64,000 nucleotides of DNA from Bacteroidota bacterium (GTDB lineage Bacteria > Bacteroidota > Bacteroidia > Bacteroidales > VadinHA17). How positions within the stretch are numbered: the first letter of the stretch is position 1; each line of letters begins with the position of its first letter. Below are positions 28,492 through 38,241 of the stretch, piece by piece. Below the pieces are notes generated by a model. That model worked only from the letters and a program-made list of their open reading frames with translations, did no database searches and was not told the DNA's origin. A program made the position numbers and the translations under genes. The stretch is taken from assembly GCA_018262715.1 (NCBI GenBank), contig JADFDS010000006.1:28949-92948 (forward strand). Direction: 5' to 3'.

Positions 28492-29946
28492 ATGAACAGG
28501 AATGAATTCAACAGGTTCATTGCAGGCATTGATCTCCCGGGTCCGGGAGACCTGGATGAGTTGAGGGAGCTTACTTCCCTTTTTCCCTGGTTTCATTCCG
28601 CCCATATGCTTCTTCTGCGGGGGCTGAAGGAGAATAATGACATCCGGTTTGATTCGCAGCTCCGGGTATCAGCTCTTTCAGTGGCTGACAGGGAGGTGCT
28701 TTACCACTATTTGTTTCTTTCTCCTGCTGATGTTGCAGGGGCAGAGGTTGTTACCACACCGGCGTTCACTGAAGTGCCGTGTGAAGAGGTTCCCCCGGTG
28801 GTTATCACGGCAACCGGGGAGACTCCGGTAGCTGAGGAGGTCCCGGACACTGAGGAGATTCCTGTTATCTCCGCGGATCAGCCTGCGGAAGGGACCCCGG
28901 TAGCTGAGGAGGTCCCGGGCACCGAAGAGGTGCCTGGCTCAGAGGAAGTCATTGTCACTGAGGAGGTCCCGGTCACCGGGGAGACCCCTGTCATTTTCGC
29001 TGATCAGTCTGAAGAAGAAATCCCTGGTCCCGAGGAAATTTCTGTAGCCGGTGAAGAAAGTGCTGGTAATGTCATTGACGGCGCTGAAGACCGGCAGGCA
29101 GAGGAGCTGACGGAGAAACTACGCACCAGGGAGGAGCTCATTGCTGAGATTGAAGCGCGGCTCAGGGAACTTGAAGAGATTCACAAGACAGCTGCTGACC
29201 AGGTGGCTCAGCAGGTGCCGGAGCAGCAAATCCCCGTTGCCGGACAAATGCCGGAGGAAATGCCGGCAACCGTACTTCAGCCGGAGGAGCTGCCGGTAAC
29301 AGAGCCTGTCATGGAGGAGGTCCTCATGCCTGAATCCATGCCGGTGGAAATACCGGTGCATGACCTTCCACCAGAGAGGATGCCCGAATCCGAACTTTCA
29401 ACTGAGGAAACACCGGTAACTGAATCTGCCCCGGAGGAACTGCCGGCACCGGAACCTGAGCCTGAGGAAATTCCACAGGAATTCCCTGAGCAGTTCCCTG
29501 AGGAATTCCCTGAGCCGGTCACGGAACCACTCCCTGAACCTGTTCCCGGAATTGAGATTGAATGGCAGACAGGTACTCCGGCAGAATCAGAATCCGATGC
29601 CGAACCCCGGCAGGAGGAGCTCCTCGAGCTGATCCCTGATCAGCCGGAGGAAGAGTCTGAGCCTGCCACGCAGCTGACCCCGGCCGATCTGATTGACCGT
29701 TTTATCAGGATCAGTCCTTCAATTGAGAGGCTCACTCCGGGCGATGTTCAGCCGGTAAAGGACCTGTCGGCAGAGAGCACGGATGAACACGGCAAATTCA
29801 TAACGGAAACACTGGCAAAGATTTACATCAACCAGGGCTACTATTCCAGGGCAATAAATATTTATGAAAGACTCTCATTGCAATATCCGGAAAAAAGTGC
29901 TTACTTTGCAAGCCGTATTGAAAAGATCAAAGATTTAATAAAATAG
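28492..29946 (+). CDS. TPR-ended protein with a long Glu/Pro/Val-rich spacer
   Basis: A 484-residue protein of unknown function. Residues 1-85 form a conserved helical head (MNRNEFNRFIAGI, LTSLFPWFHSAHMLLLRGL). Residues about 90-395 are low complexity: degenerate units such as VAEEVPGTEEVPGSEE and PEEIPQEFPEQFPEEFPE, very rich in Glu, Pro and Val. The last 90 residues form a tetratricopeptide-like tail (ETLAKIYINQGYYSRAINIYERL). No signal peptide is seen. Similar head-plus-TPR proteins lie between lptE and secG in other Bacteroidota. Co-directional with eight-base gaps on both sides, it is probably in one operon with lptE and secG. Confidence 0.8.
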   Translation: MNRNEFNRFIAGIDLPGPGDLDELRELTSLFPWFHSAHMLLLRGLKENNDIRFDSQLRVSALSVADREVLYHYLFLSPADVAGAEVVTTPAFTEVPCEEVPPVVITATGETPVAEEVPDTEEIPVISADQPAEGTPVAEEVPGTEEVPGSEEVIVTEEVPVTGETPVIFADQSEEEIPGPEEISVAGEESAGNVIDGAEDRQAEELTEKLRTREELIAEIEARLRELEEIHKTAADQVAQQVPEQQIPVAGQMPEEMPATVLQPEELPVTEPVMEEVLMPESMPVEIPVHDLPPERMPESELSTEETPVTESAPEELPAPEPEPEEIPQEFPEQFPEEFPEPVTEPLPEPVPGIEIEWQTGTPAESESDAEPRQEELLELIPDQPEEESEPATQLTPADLIDRFIRISPSIERLTPGDVQPVKDLSAESTDEHGKFITETLAKIYINQGYYSRAINIYERLSLQYPEKSAYFASRIEKIKDLIK

Positions 29947-29953
29947 TATAACA

Positions 29954-30304
29954 ATGGGTATTTATATTTTCCTTACGATCCTGGTTATCCTTGCATGTGT
30001 ACTCGTAATTATGGTGGTGCTGGTTCAGAACTCCAAAGGAGGCGGTCTCGCATCGAACTTCACCTCAGCCGGCCAGTCGATGGGCGTACGCAAGACAGCA
30101 GACTTTCTTGAGAAATCAACATGGACCCTCGGAGCTGCCATTCTGGTTCTTTGCCTGGCAGCCACTGCCTCAATTCCGAGAGGACAGGGTGCGAAAGAGT
30201 CGGTCATCAAGTCATCAATTGAAAGAGCACAGGATCCCAACGCCATACCGGTGCTTCCTACACAGACACCTGTACAGGAGCAGCCTGAAGGCGGTAACGA
30301 ATAA
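29954..30304 (+). CDS. secG: Preprotein translocase subunit SecG
   Basis: SecG is the small accessory subunit of the SecYEG channel in the inner membrane. The 116-residue protein has two transmembrane helices (about 2-22 and 55-75) flanking the cytoplasmic loop with the family signature VLVQNSKGGGLAS. A Pro/Gln-rich C-terminal tail is usual in the phylum. It starts eight bases after the TPR gene and is followed by a strong terminator, ending the operon. Confidence 0.95.
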   Translation: MGIYIFLTILVILACVLVIMVVLVQNSKGGGLASNFTSAGQSMGVRKTADFLEKSTWTLGAAILVLCLAATASIPRGQGAKESVIKSSIERAQDPNAIPVLPTQTPVQEQPEGGNE

Positions 30305-30328
30305 TAATGACACCGTGAAGACAGCGGA

Positions 30329-30362
30329 GTGTCAGTTTGTCATGAACTGACACTTTTTTTTT
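30329..30362 (+). terminator. Intrinsic terminator after secG
   Basis: GTGTCAGTT pairs perfectly with AACTGACAC around a seven-base loop, followed by nine T residues. It separates the secG operon from groES. Confidence 0.92.
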
Positions 30363-30436
30363 GCCAACTTCCCTTTGGCACAGATTATGAAATTCTGAAG
30401 CAGGAAAAATATTGTTTAACTATAAAACTACTAGCA

Positions 30437-30715
30437 ATGGCACAATTAAAAGGAAAAGTGCTGGCAGGCAAGATCCTCGTCAAGCCTCATGAGGCAGAGG
30501 AAAAGACCGCCAGTGGCATTATTATCCCCGACTCAGCAAAGGAAAAACCGCGCGCAGGCACTGTTGTTCTTGTTGGTGCTGCGAAAAAAGATGAAGAGAT
30601 GGAACTTAAAAAGGGAGATGTTGTTCTCTACGGGAAATACTCCGGCCAGGAACTGAATATCGATGGCGCAGACTATCTCCTTCTTTCTCAGTCTGATGTT
30701 CTCTATATTTCGTAA
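30437..30715 (+). CDS. groES: Co-chaperonin GroES
   Basis: GroES caps the GroEL ring during protein folding. The 92-residue product is of standard length, beginning MAQLKGKVLAGKILVKP, with the mobile-loop segment EEKTASGIIIPDSAKEKP and the GDVVLYGKYSGQEL block. ATG at 30437 is correct: the longer open frame runs back through the secG terminator. groEL follows after 21 bases. No CIRCE-type inverted repeat is visible upstream. Confidence 0.98.
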   Translation: MAQLKGKVLAGKILVKPHEAEEKTASGIIIPDSAKEKPRAGTVVLVGAAKKDEEMELKKGDVVLYGKYSGQELNIDGADYLLLSQSDVLYIS

Positions 30716-30724
30716 CAACCTTAA

Positions 30725-32371
<1,647 letters not shown>

Positions 32372-32403
32372 AAAGAAGAAGCTTATTGATTTAATTGGAA
32401 AGG

Positions 32404-32431
32404 CTGCCCCGGATCCCGGGGCAGTTTTTTT
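32404..32431 (+). terminator. Intrinsic terminator after groEL
   Basis: CTGCCCCGG pairs with CCGGGGCAG around a three-base loop, followed by seven T residues. Confidence 0.93.
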
Positions 32432-32432
32432 A

Positions 32433-32549
32433 TTTGCGATTTCAGATTGGCGAATCAAAAATTCGCAAGTCACAAATCCGAAATCGCAAATCCGAAATCG
32501 CAAATCCGAAATCCCAATTCGCAAATCGCAATTCGCAAATCGCAAATCC
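32433..32549. repeat. Heptamer repeat region, locus 2 (GCAAATC with variants)
   Basis: Between the groEL terminator and the MATE gene lie more than a dozen units of GCAAATC or variants (CCGAAATC, GCAATTC, GCAAGTC), with one opposed unit (TTGCGATTT) at the left end. The region is open in the frame of the MATE gene and would encode a spurious KSEIANPKSQ-type N-terminus. Confidence 0.85.
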
Positions 32550-32575
32550 AGCCAATTTTCCCCATCTTTGCATTT

Positions 32576-33979
32576 ATGACTGACCCCAGGCAGGTATACG
32601 AGCTCGAGCATGAGAAACCGGGGAAACTGATGTGGAAATACTTCCTCCCCGCATTTGCCAGCATGATGGCAAACGCGCTCTACAACGTGGTTGACCGCAT
32701 CTATATCGGTCAGGGGGTTGACGCCCTGGCACTGTCAGGCCTGACGGTGGTGTTCCCGCTGATGATAATCATCATGGCCTTCGGAATGCTTGTCGGCATG
32801 GGCTCGGCAGTACGCATCTCACTCAGCCTTGGTGAGAAGGACTTCGACCGGGCTAACCGCATCCTGGGAAATGCATTCTTTCTATCGCTCGTTCTGGGCC
32901 TGGTGCTGATGGGAACAGGATTCCTGGTGCGTGACAGGGTATTGCAAATATTCGGAGCAGGTCCTGAAACCATTCAGTACGCCTCAGATTACTTCACCAT
33001 CATCCTCCTGGGCACACCCATGGCAATGATGGGCTTCTCCCTGAACAACGTAATCAGGGCAGAGGGTAATCCGCGGATAGCCATGTATTCCATATTCATC
33101 AGTGCCGGGCTGAACATCGTTCTTGACCCTATCTTCATCTTCGGGCTTGACATGGGTGTTAAAGGGGCTGCCATTGCCACGGTGATCTCGCATTTCGTGC
33201 TGGCCGTTTGGGTACTGGTACATTTCCGCAGTAAAAGGAGCGTGACCCGTCTCACCGCTGCCACATTCAGGCCAGACTTCTATATCATTAAGTATATAGT
33301 CTCCATTGGATTCGCCCCGTTTGCGATGAACCTGGCCTCAAGCATTGTCTGGGGGGTTATGAACTCAAAGTTCATTAAGTACGGAGGTGACATCTCCGTC
33401 GCAGCCCTTGGAATTGTCAACAGCGCCACAATGATGCTGGTGATCTCGATCATCTCCATAAATATGGCGGTGCAGCCGATTGTCGGATTCAACTATGGCG
33501 CCGGTCTCTTTTGCCGTGTGAAGGAGACCATGATGAAGGCGATCAGGTACGCCACCCTGATTGCTGCCGGTGGATGGCTGATATGTATGCTTGCTCCCGG
33601 GGTAATAGTAAGCATCTTCAATACAGACAGCCCGGAGCTGCGCGAGGCCGGCACACTTGGGCTTCGCATCTACTGCGCCGTGCTGCCTGTTGTCGGATTC
33701 CAGATCATAGCTTCCAATTATTTCCAGGCAATAGGAAAGGCCAGGCTGGCAACCTTCCTCTCATTGCTCAGGCAGATAATCGTCCTTCTTCCGCTGATTT
33801 TCATCCTTCCGCAGTTCTGGGGCGCAACCGGGGTCTGGATAGCCAATCCCATCTCGGATTTCGTGGCAGCGGTTATCTCATTCATTTTCTTCCGCCGCGA
33901 GATCGCGAAGCTTAACTGTGATATGCCCGTTGCCGGGCGAAGAAACCCGGAGATTGCACCTCCGTCAGAAACCTACTGA
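32576..33979 (+). CDS. MATE-family multidrug/Na+ exporter
   Basis: A 467-residue inner-membrane exporter with twelve predicted helices in two six-helix halves, of the MATE (NorM/DinF) type. The first helix contains KYFLPAFASMMANALYNVVDRIYIG, written here in parts: KYFLPAFASMMA and ALYNVVDRIYIG are a family hallmark. Later blocks are NNVIRAEGNPRIAM and ISINMAVQPIVGFNYGAG. I set the start at ATG 32576 (MTDPRQVYELE), just after a CATCTTTGC -7-like element and outside the heptamer repeat; the longer frame reads 43 codons of repeat. It converges on cstA and their stop ends overlap by seven bases. Substrate unknown. Confidence 0.92.
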   Translation: MTDPRQVYELEHEKPGKLMWKYFLPAFASMMANALYNVVDRIYIGQGVDALALSGLTVVFPLMIIIMAFGMLVGMGSAVRISLSLGEKDFDRANRILGNAFFLSLVLGLVLMGTGFLVRDRVLQIFGAGPETIQYASDYFTIILLGTPMAMMGFSLNNVIRAEGNPRIAMYSIFISAGLNIVLDPIFIFGLDMGVKGAAIATVISHFVLAVWVLVHFRSKRSVTRLTAATFRPDFYIIKYIVSIGFAPFAMNLASSIVWGVMNSKFIKYGGDISVAALGIVNSATMMLVISIISINMAVQPIVGFNYGAGLFCRVKETMMKAIRYATLIAAGGWLICMLAPGVIVSIFNTDSPELREAGTLGLRIYCAVLPVVGFQIIASNYFQAIGKARLATFLSLLRQIIVLLPLIFILPQFWGATGVWIANPISDFVAAVISFIFFRREIAKLNCDMPVAGRRNPEIAPPSETY

Positions 33980-35454
33980 TTCTCCTGCAACCTCTTTTTT
34001 CTCAGTACTGCCAGGAAAAGCGCGAACACCGCGACTGCGGCCGCAATGCCTGCCGGAAGTGACACCTTCATCGGCAGGGCCAGTCCGCCACCCGTGTGCG
34101 GGGCCGCCAGCAGATAGGTTACGCAGACTGCTGTAAGAAACAGTGCCGGGAGTGACATCATAAGGTGACTCTTGCCCCTGAGGCCTAGATACATTGAGAT
34201 GGTCCAGCATGTGATGGCTGCCAGGGCCTGGTTTGAGATGCCTACAAATTTCCAGATCCGGGCAAACTCATCCTTCATGACAAAGGTCAGAATGAAGGCA
34301 AGCGCAAACACTGGCACAACTATCAGTAACCTTGATGATACCTTCTTCTGTGGAATTTTCAGCATATCGGCAATGGTCAGTCTGGCGCTCCTGAAGGCAG
34401 TATCGCCCGAGGTCACAGGGCATGCCACAACACCAATCACGGCTACCACCGCGCCAACCTTGCCAAGCCATGACCTGCATATCTCATTCACGAGCCATGC
34501 CGGGTCGGGCTTGATTGCCGGGTTATCAGCCAGCGGGTGGGTAAAGGCATAATTCAGTCCATGCACGTCACCCATATAATTCATGGCCGCTGTTGCCCAT
34601 ATCATTGCAACGATGCCTTCGGCGATCATTGCGCCGTAAAATATATGCCTTCCCTGCTTCTCTGACCTGATGCACCTGGCCATCAGGGGCGACTGTGTAG
34701 CATGGAATCCTGATATTGCGCCGCATGAAACCACTATAAACAGGAACGGGAAGATGTTATTGGTGGCGGCATCAGGCTGGAAGTTGACAAGGCTGGCCGG
34801 GGAAAGCTCCATCAGGGTGATGTTGCCACCGGCCAGGTTGACTATCAGCCCGCCCAAAACTCCGGCAGCCATGAATATCAGAGCTGCGCCAAAGAAGGGA
34901 TAGAGCAGCCCTATTATCTTGTCTATAGGGAGCAGCGTGGCAAGTATATAATAGAAAAAAATCAATCCCAGCCAGAAGGGGAGGCTGAAGCCTGTCATTG
35001 TAAAAAGCAGCTTCGCCGGTCCGCTCACGAAAGCCACTCCGACGAATATCAGCAGGAAAAGGGTGAAGGCCCTGAGGAACATCCTCATGGATTTACCGAG
35101 GTAGGTGCCGACCAGTTCAGGGAGGCTGGCGCCGCCGTGGCGCACTGAGAGCATCCCTCCGAAGTAATCATGTGTGGCACCCATGAAGATGCATCCCAGC
35201 ACTATCCAGATATAGACAACCGGCCCGTACATGGCTCCCAGTATCGCTCCAAAGATCGGTCCCAGGCCTGCAATGTTGAGGAACTGGATCATGAAGACCC
35301 GCCATCCCTTCATGGGGATGTAATCAATACCGTCATTTTTCGTGAAGGCGGGAGTGGTCCGCGCCGGGTCCATCCCAAAGAATCTTTCGGCCACTCTTCC
35401 GTAGACAAGATATCCCAGGATAAGCAACGTGACCGACACTGCCAGGGTTATCAT
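33973..35454 (-). CDS. cstA: CstA-family carbon starvation/peptide or pyruvate transporter
   Basis: CstA-family proteins import peptides or pyruvate in starved cells. The 493-residue product is shorter than the E. coli protein (about 700) but matches the compact form common in Bacteroidota. Visible are the N-terminal block GYLVYGRVAERFFGMDP, FLNIAGLGPIFGAILGA and HDYFGGMLSVRHGGASLPELVG, then repeated hydrophobic helices. It is transcribed alone; TAATTTAG at 35477-35484 (minus) is a near-consensus -7 element. It overlaps the end of the MATE gene by seven bases. Which substrate it carries cannot be read from sequence. Confidence 0.92.
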   Translation of the reverse strand: MITLAVSVTLLILGYLVYGRVAERFFGMDPARTTPAFTKNDGIDYIPMKGWRVFMIQFLNIAGLGPIFGAILGAMYGPVVYIWIVLGCIFMGATHDYFGGMLSVRHGGASLPELVGTYLGKSMRMFLRAFTLFLLIFVGVAFVSGPAKLLFTMTGFSLPFWLGLIFFYYILATLLPIDKIIGLLYPFFGAALIFMAAGVLGGLIVNLAGGNITLMELSPASLVNFQPDAATNNIFPFLFIVVSCGAISGFHATQSPLMARCIRSEKQGRHIFYGAMIAEGIVAMIWATAAMNYMGDVHGLNYAFTHPLADNPAIKPDPAWLVNEICRSWLGKVGAVVAVIGVVACPVTSGDTAFRSARLTIADMLKIPQKKVSSRLLIVVPVFALAFILTFVMKDEFARIWKFVGISNQALAAITCWTISMYLGLRGKSHLMMSLPALFLTAVCVTYLLAAPHTGGGLALPMKVSLPAGIAAAVAVFALFLAVLRKKRLQENQ

Positions 35455-35543
35455 CCGTTCCTGATTAAGTAATCTGCTAAATTAACAGAAAATGCAGTAC
35501 GGTATCATAATCCCGGGGTCAATTAAGAAAGGGTCAAATTATA

Positions 35544-35551
35544 TATATTTG
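35544..35551 (+). promoter_or_regulatory. Promoter -7 element of lepA
   Basis: TATATTTG matches TAnnTTTG and lies 28 bases before the lepA ATG. No convincing -33 element is seen. Confidence 0.5.
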
Positions 35552-35578
35552 CACCTGAATTGAACCGCCCGGCGGCTG

Positions 35579-37366
35579 ATGGACAACATACGCAACTTTT
35601 GCATAATAGCGCACATAGACCATGGCAAGAGCACTCTTGCCGACAGGCTTCTTGAGATGACCAGGACCGTTGATGCGCGGGATTTCCAGGACCAGGTCCT
35701 TGACAATATGGATCTTGAGCGTGAGCGTGGAATCACCATCAAGAGCCACGCCATCCAGATGTCTTATCAGTATGAGGGGAAAAACTATTTTCTCAATCTG
35801 ATTGACACCCCGGGGCATGTCGATTTTTCATATGAGGTATCGCGTTCCATCGCTGCCTGCGAAGGAGCCCTTCTGGTGGTTGACGCCACCCAGGGGATTC
35901 AGGCTCAGACAATATCCAACCTTTACATGGCCATTGAACACGGGCTGGAGATCATCCCTGTGATGAACAAGATGGATTCACCCAGCGCCATGCCCGAAGA
36001 GGTGAAGGATCAGATTGTTGACCTCATCGGCTGTAAGCGCGAAGAGATAATCGAGGCCAGCGCCCGCACCGGGATGGGCATTGACCGGATCATGTCAGAG
36101 ATCATCACAAAGATACCTGCCCCCAAGGGCGATCCGGATGCACCTCTTCAGGCGCTCATCTTTGACTCGGTTTTCAACTCATTCAGGGGGATCATAGCCT
36201 ACTTCAAAATAGCCAACGGTACCATCAGGACCCATGAGCTGGTGAAGTTTGTCAACACCGGCAGCGAGTATGATGCCGATGAGATAGGTGTGCTGAAACT
36301 TAAGCGCGAGCCGCGCGATGTGCTTAGAGCTGGTGACGTGGGCTATATCATTTCCGGCATCAAGGTCTCTGCCGAGGTAAAAGTGGGTGACACAATAACC
36401 CACGTGGCCAGACCGTGTGACAGGGCCATCTCCGGCTTCGCCGACGTGAAACCGATGGTCTTTGCAGGTATTTACCCCGTTGACGCGGATGACTACGAGG
36501 ACCTTCGGGCATCAATTGAAAAGCTGCAGCTCAATGATGCGTCACTGACTTTCGTCCCTGAATCATCCGCTGCCCTGGGATTCGGCTTCAGGTGCGGCTT
36601 CCTCGGGCTGCTGCATATGGAGATAATACAGGAACGGCTCGACCGCGAGTTCGACATGGATGTCATTACCACCGTGCCGAACGTCTCATTCCGTGTGCTG
36701 ACAACAAGGGGCGAAATCATTGACGTGCACAACCCCTCAGGCATGCCTCCGTCAACAACCATTGACGAGATTGAAGAACCCTACATTCATGCCCAGGTGA
36801 TTTCGAAGTCGGAGTACCTTGGATCCATCCTCAAGCTCTGCATTGACAAGAGAGGTACGATGAAGAACCAGGTTTACCTTACCAGTGACAGGGTGGAGGT
36901 GACCTTTGACATGCCCCTGTCAGAGATCGTGTTTGACTTCTATGACAAGCTGAAGAGCATCTCGAAGGGTTATGCTTCGTTCGATTATCACATCACCGGT
37001 TACAAGAAAGCTGACCTGGTGAGGCTTGACATACTTCTCAACGGGGAAATGGTTGATGCACTCTCAACCCTTATCTACAGGGGTCATGCATATGATTTCG
37101 GCCGCAGGATGTGCGAAAAGCTGCGCGAACTGATACCGAGACAGCAGTTTGACATTGCCATACAGGCAGCCATCGGAGCCAAGATAATTGCCCGCGAAAC
37201 AGTCAAGGCAGTCCGCAAGGATGTGACCGCAAAATGCTACGGCGGTGACATCACCAGGAAGAGAAAACTGCTTGAGAAACAGAAGAAGGGCAAGAAGAGA
37301 ATGCGCCAGATTGGCAACGTGGAGGTGCCGCAACAGGCTTTCCTGGCAGTACTTAAGCTCGACTGA
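35579..37366 (+). CDS. lepA: Elongation factor 4 (LepA)
   Basis: EF4/LepA is a ribosome-bound translational GTPase. The 595-residue protein has the P-loop [16 protein letters not shown], switch [20 protein letters not shown] and NKMD, domains II and III, the EF-G-like V domain and the LepA-specific C-terminal domain ([20 protein letters not shown]). Length and ends are standard. It has its own promoter and is followed by a 188-base gap containing a candidate small RNA and a hairpin. Confidence 0.98.
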   Translation: MDNIRNFCIIAHIDHGKSTLADRLLEMTRTVDARDFQDQVLDNMDLERERGITIKSHAIQMSYQYEGKNYFLNLIDTPGHVDFSYEVSRSIAACEGALLVVDATQGIQAQTISNLYMAIEHGLEIIPVMNKMDSPSAMPEEVKDQIVDLIGCKREEIIEASARTGMGIDRIMSEIITKIPAPKGDPDAPLQALIFDSVFNSFRGIIAYFKIANGTIRTHELVKFVNTGSEYDADEIGVLKLKREPRDVLRAGDVGYIISGIKVSAEVKVGDTITHVARPCDRAISGFADVKPMVFAGIYPVDADDYEDLRASIEKLQLNDASLTFVPESSAALGFGFRCGFLGLLHMEIIQERLDREFDMDVITTVPNVSFRVLTTRGEIIDVHNPSGMPPSTTIDEIEEPYIHAQVISKSEYLGSILKLCIDKRGTMKNQVYLTSDRVEVTFDMPLSEIVFDFYDKLKSISKGYASFDYHITGYKKADLVRLDILLNGEMVDALSTLIYRGHAYDFGRRMCEKLRELIPRQQFDIAIQAAIGAKIIARETVKAVRKDVTAKCYGGDITRKRKLLEKQKKGKKRMRQIGNVEVPQQAFLAVLKLD

Positions 37367-37386
37367 TAAAAAAAATGAAGGGGGTA

Positions 37387-37415
37387 TTGCAAATAAATAA
37401 ATTATACTAACTTAG
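37387..37415 (+). promoter_or_regulatory. Possible promoter of a small RNA after lepA
   Basis: TTG (37387-37389) is followed after 18 bases by TAACTTAG (37408-37415), one base from the TAnnTTTG consensus. It lies about 20 bases after the lepA stop with no open frame downstream. Confidence 0.4.
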
Positions 37416-37420
37416 CGCTT

Positions 37421-37520
37421 CGTTGGGCTTTGACGGGAAGAATATTACACAAGTCGAAAGACCCTGAAACTAACCTAGACTCATACCCCGTTCGGATTAT
37501 CCGGGCGGGGTATTTACTTT
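37421..37520 (+). ncRNA. Candidate small RNA between lepA and the response regulator
   Basis: The segment runs from the promoter-like element to a GC-rich hairpin in which ATACCCCG (37484-37491) pairs with CGGGGTAT (37506-37512 and neighbours), enclosing a short CGG/CCG stem, followed by TTTACTTTT. Length would be about 100 bases. It contains no open frame of note. It could instead be only the 3' untranslated end and terminator of lepA. I do not recognise an RNA family. Confidence 0.35.
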
Positions 37521-37554
37521 TCGGCAGCCCTGCCCGCTTTATGAATGGTCATGC

Positions 37555-38241
37555 TCAGCAGAGCAGTTTGTATCCTTTGCCGTGGATATTCAGTATCTCC
37601 ACCGATTCATCCCTGCTCAGGTACTTGCGCAGCTTGGTGATGTAAACGTCCATGCTTCGCGCATTGAAATAGTTGTCATCAATCCAGATTGACTTCAGGG
37701 CGAAATTGCGTTCAAGCACCTCATTCCGGTTGCGGCAGAGCAGCTCCAGGAGCTCAGACTCCTTTGTGGTGAGCTTGCGCGACTGATCATTGTATGTCAG
37801 CAGCTGTTTCGTCACGTCAAAGGTGAATTTCCCGATGGTGTATGATGTTGCCGGAGGATCTGCCTGTTTTCCGGAGGCACGCCGCAGTATGGCCTCAATA
37901 CGGTACAGCAGCTCTTCCATTGAAAACGGTTTGGTAAGGTAGTCATCAGCGCCCGATTTGAATCCTTCAATCACATCCTCCTTGAGATTCTTTGCGGTAA
38001 GGAAGATGACCGGGATGTGAGGGTCAAGCGCCCTGATCTCTTTCGCCAGCGTGAACCCGTCTAGTTCAGGCATCATCACGTCGAGGAGGCAAAGTTGATA
38101 TTTGTCTTTCCTGAAGACCTGCAAGGCCTGTGCACCGTCAGTGACCAGTGTTGTATCGTACTCCCTTGCTATGAGGTAGTTCTTCAGCAACTGCCCGAGG
38201 TTGGGATCGTCTTCTGCCAGTAAAATGCTGATTTTCTTCAT
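37555..38241 (-). CDS. OmpR-family response regulator
   Basis: A 228-residue two-component regulator. The receiver domain (1-120) has the acidic pocket ED at 10-11, the phospho-acceptor Asp54 in LCLLDVMMPELDGF, and the switch Lys in DDYLTKPFS. The winged-helix DNA-binding domain (about 130-228) contains LTTKESELLELLCRNRNEV and ARSMDVYITKLRKYL. Its ATG overlaps the kinase stop (ATGA), so the two are translationally coupled. The pair resembles RprY/RprX of Bacteroides. Target genes are unknown. Confidence 0.96.
   Translation of the reverse strand: MKKISILLAEDDPNLGQLLKNYLIAREYDTTLVTDGAQALQVFRKDKYQLCLLDVMMPELDGFTLAKEIRALDPHIPVIFLTAKNLKEDVIEGFKSGADDYLTKPFSMEELLYRIEAILRRASGKQADPPATSYTIGKFTFDVTKQLLTYNDQSRKLTTKESELLELLCRNRNEVLERNFALKSIWIDDNYFNARSMDVYITKLRKYLSRDESVEILNIHGKGYKLLC

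Noticed and set aside
28600..29522. Minus-strand frames in the E/P-rich spacer, including a Gly/Ser-rich one
   Set aside because: They are the antisense reading of a biased repeat and have no start signals.
30374..30392. TGGCAC upstream of groES resembling a sigma-54 -24 element
   Set aside because: At the required distance the sequence is ATGA instead of TTGC, so the -12 element is missing; chance occurrence next to the terminator is more likely.
32447..32575. N-terminal extension of the MATE exporter
   Set aside because: All 43 extra codons are heptamer repeat; conserved exporter sequence begins after ATG 32576.
37421..37520. Segment after lepA considered as SRP RNA or 6S RNA
   Set aside because: The conserved SRP loop (GGAAG with AGCA) is absent and the length is too short for 6S RNA; left as an unclassified candidate.
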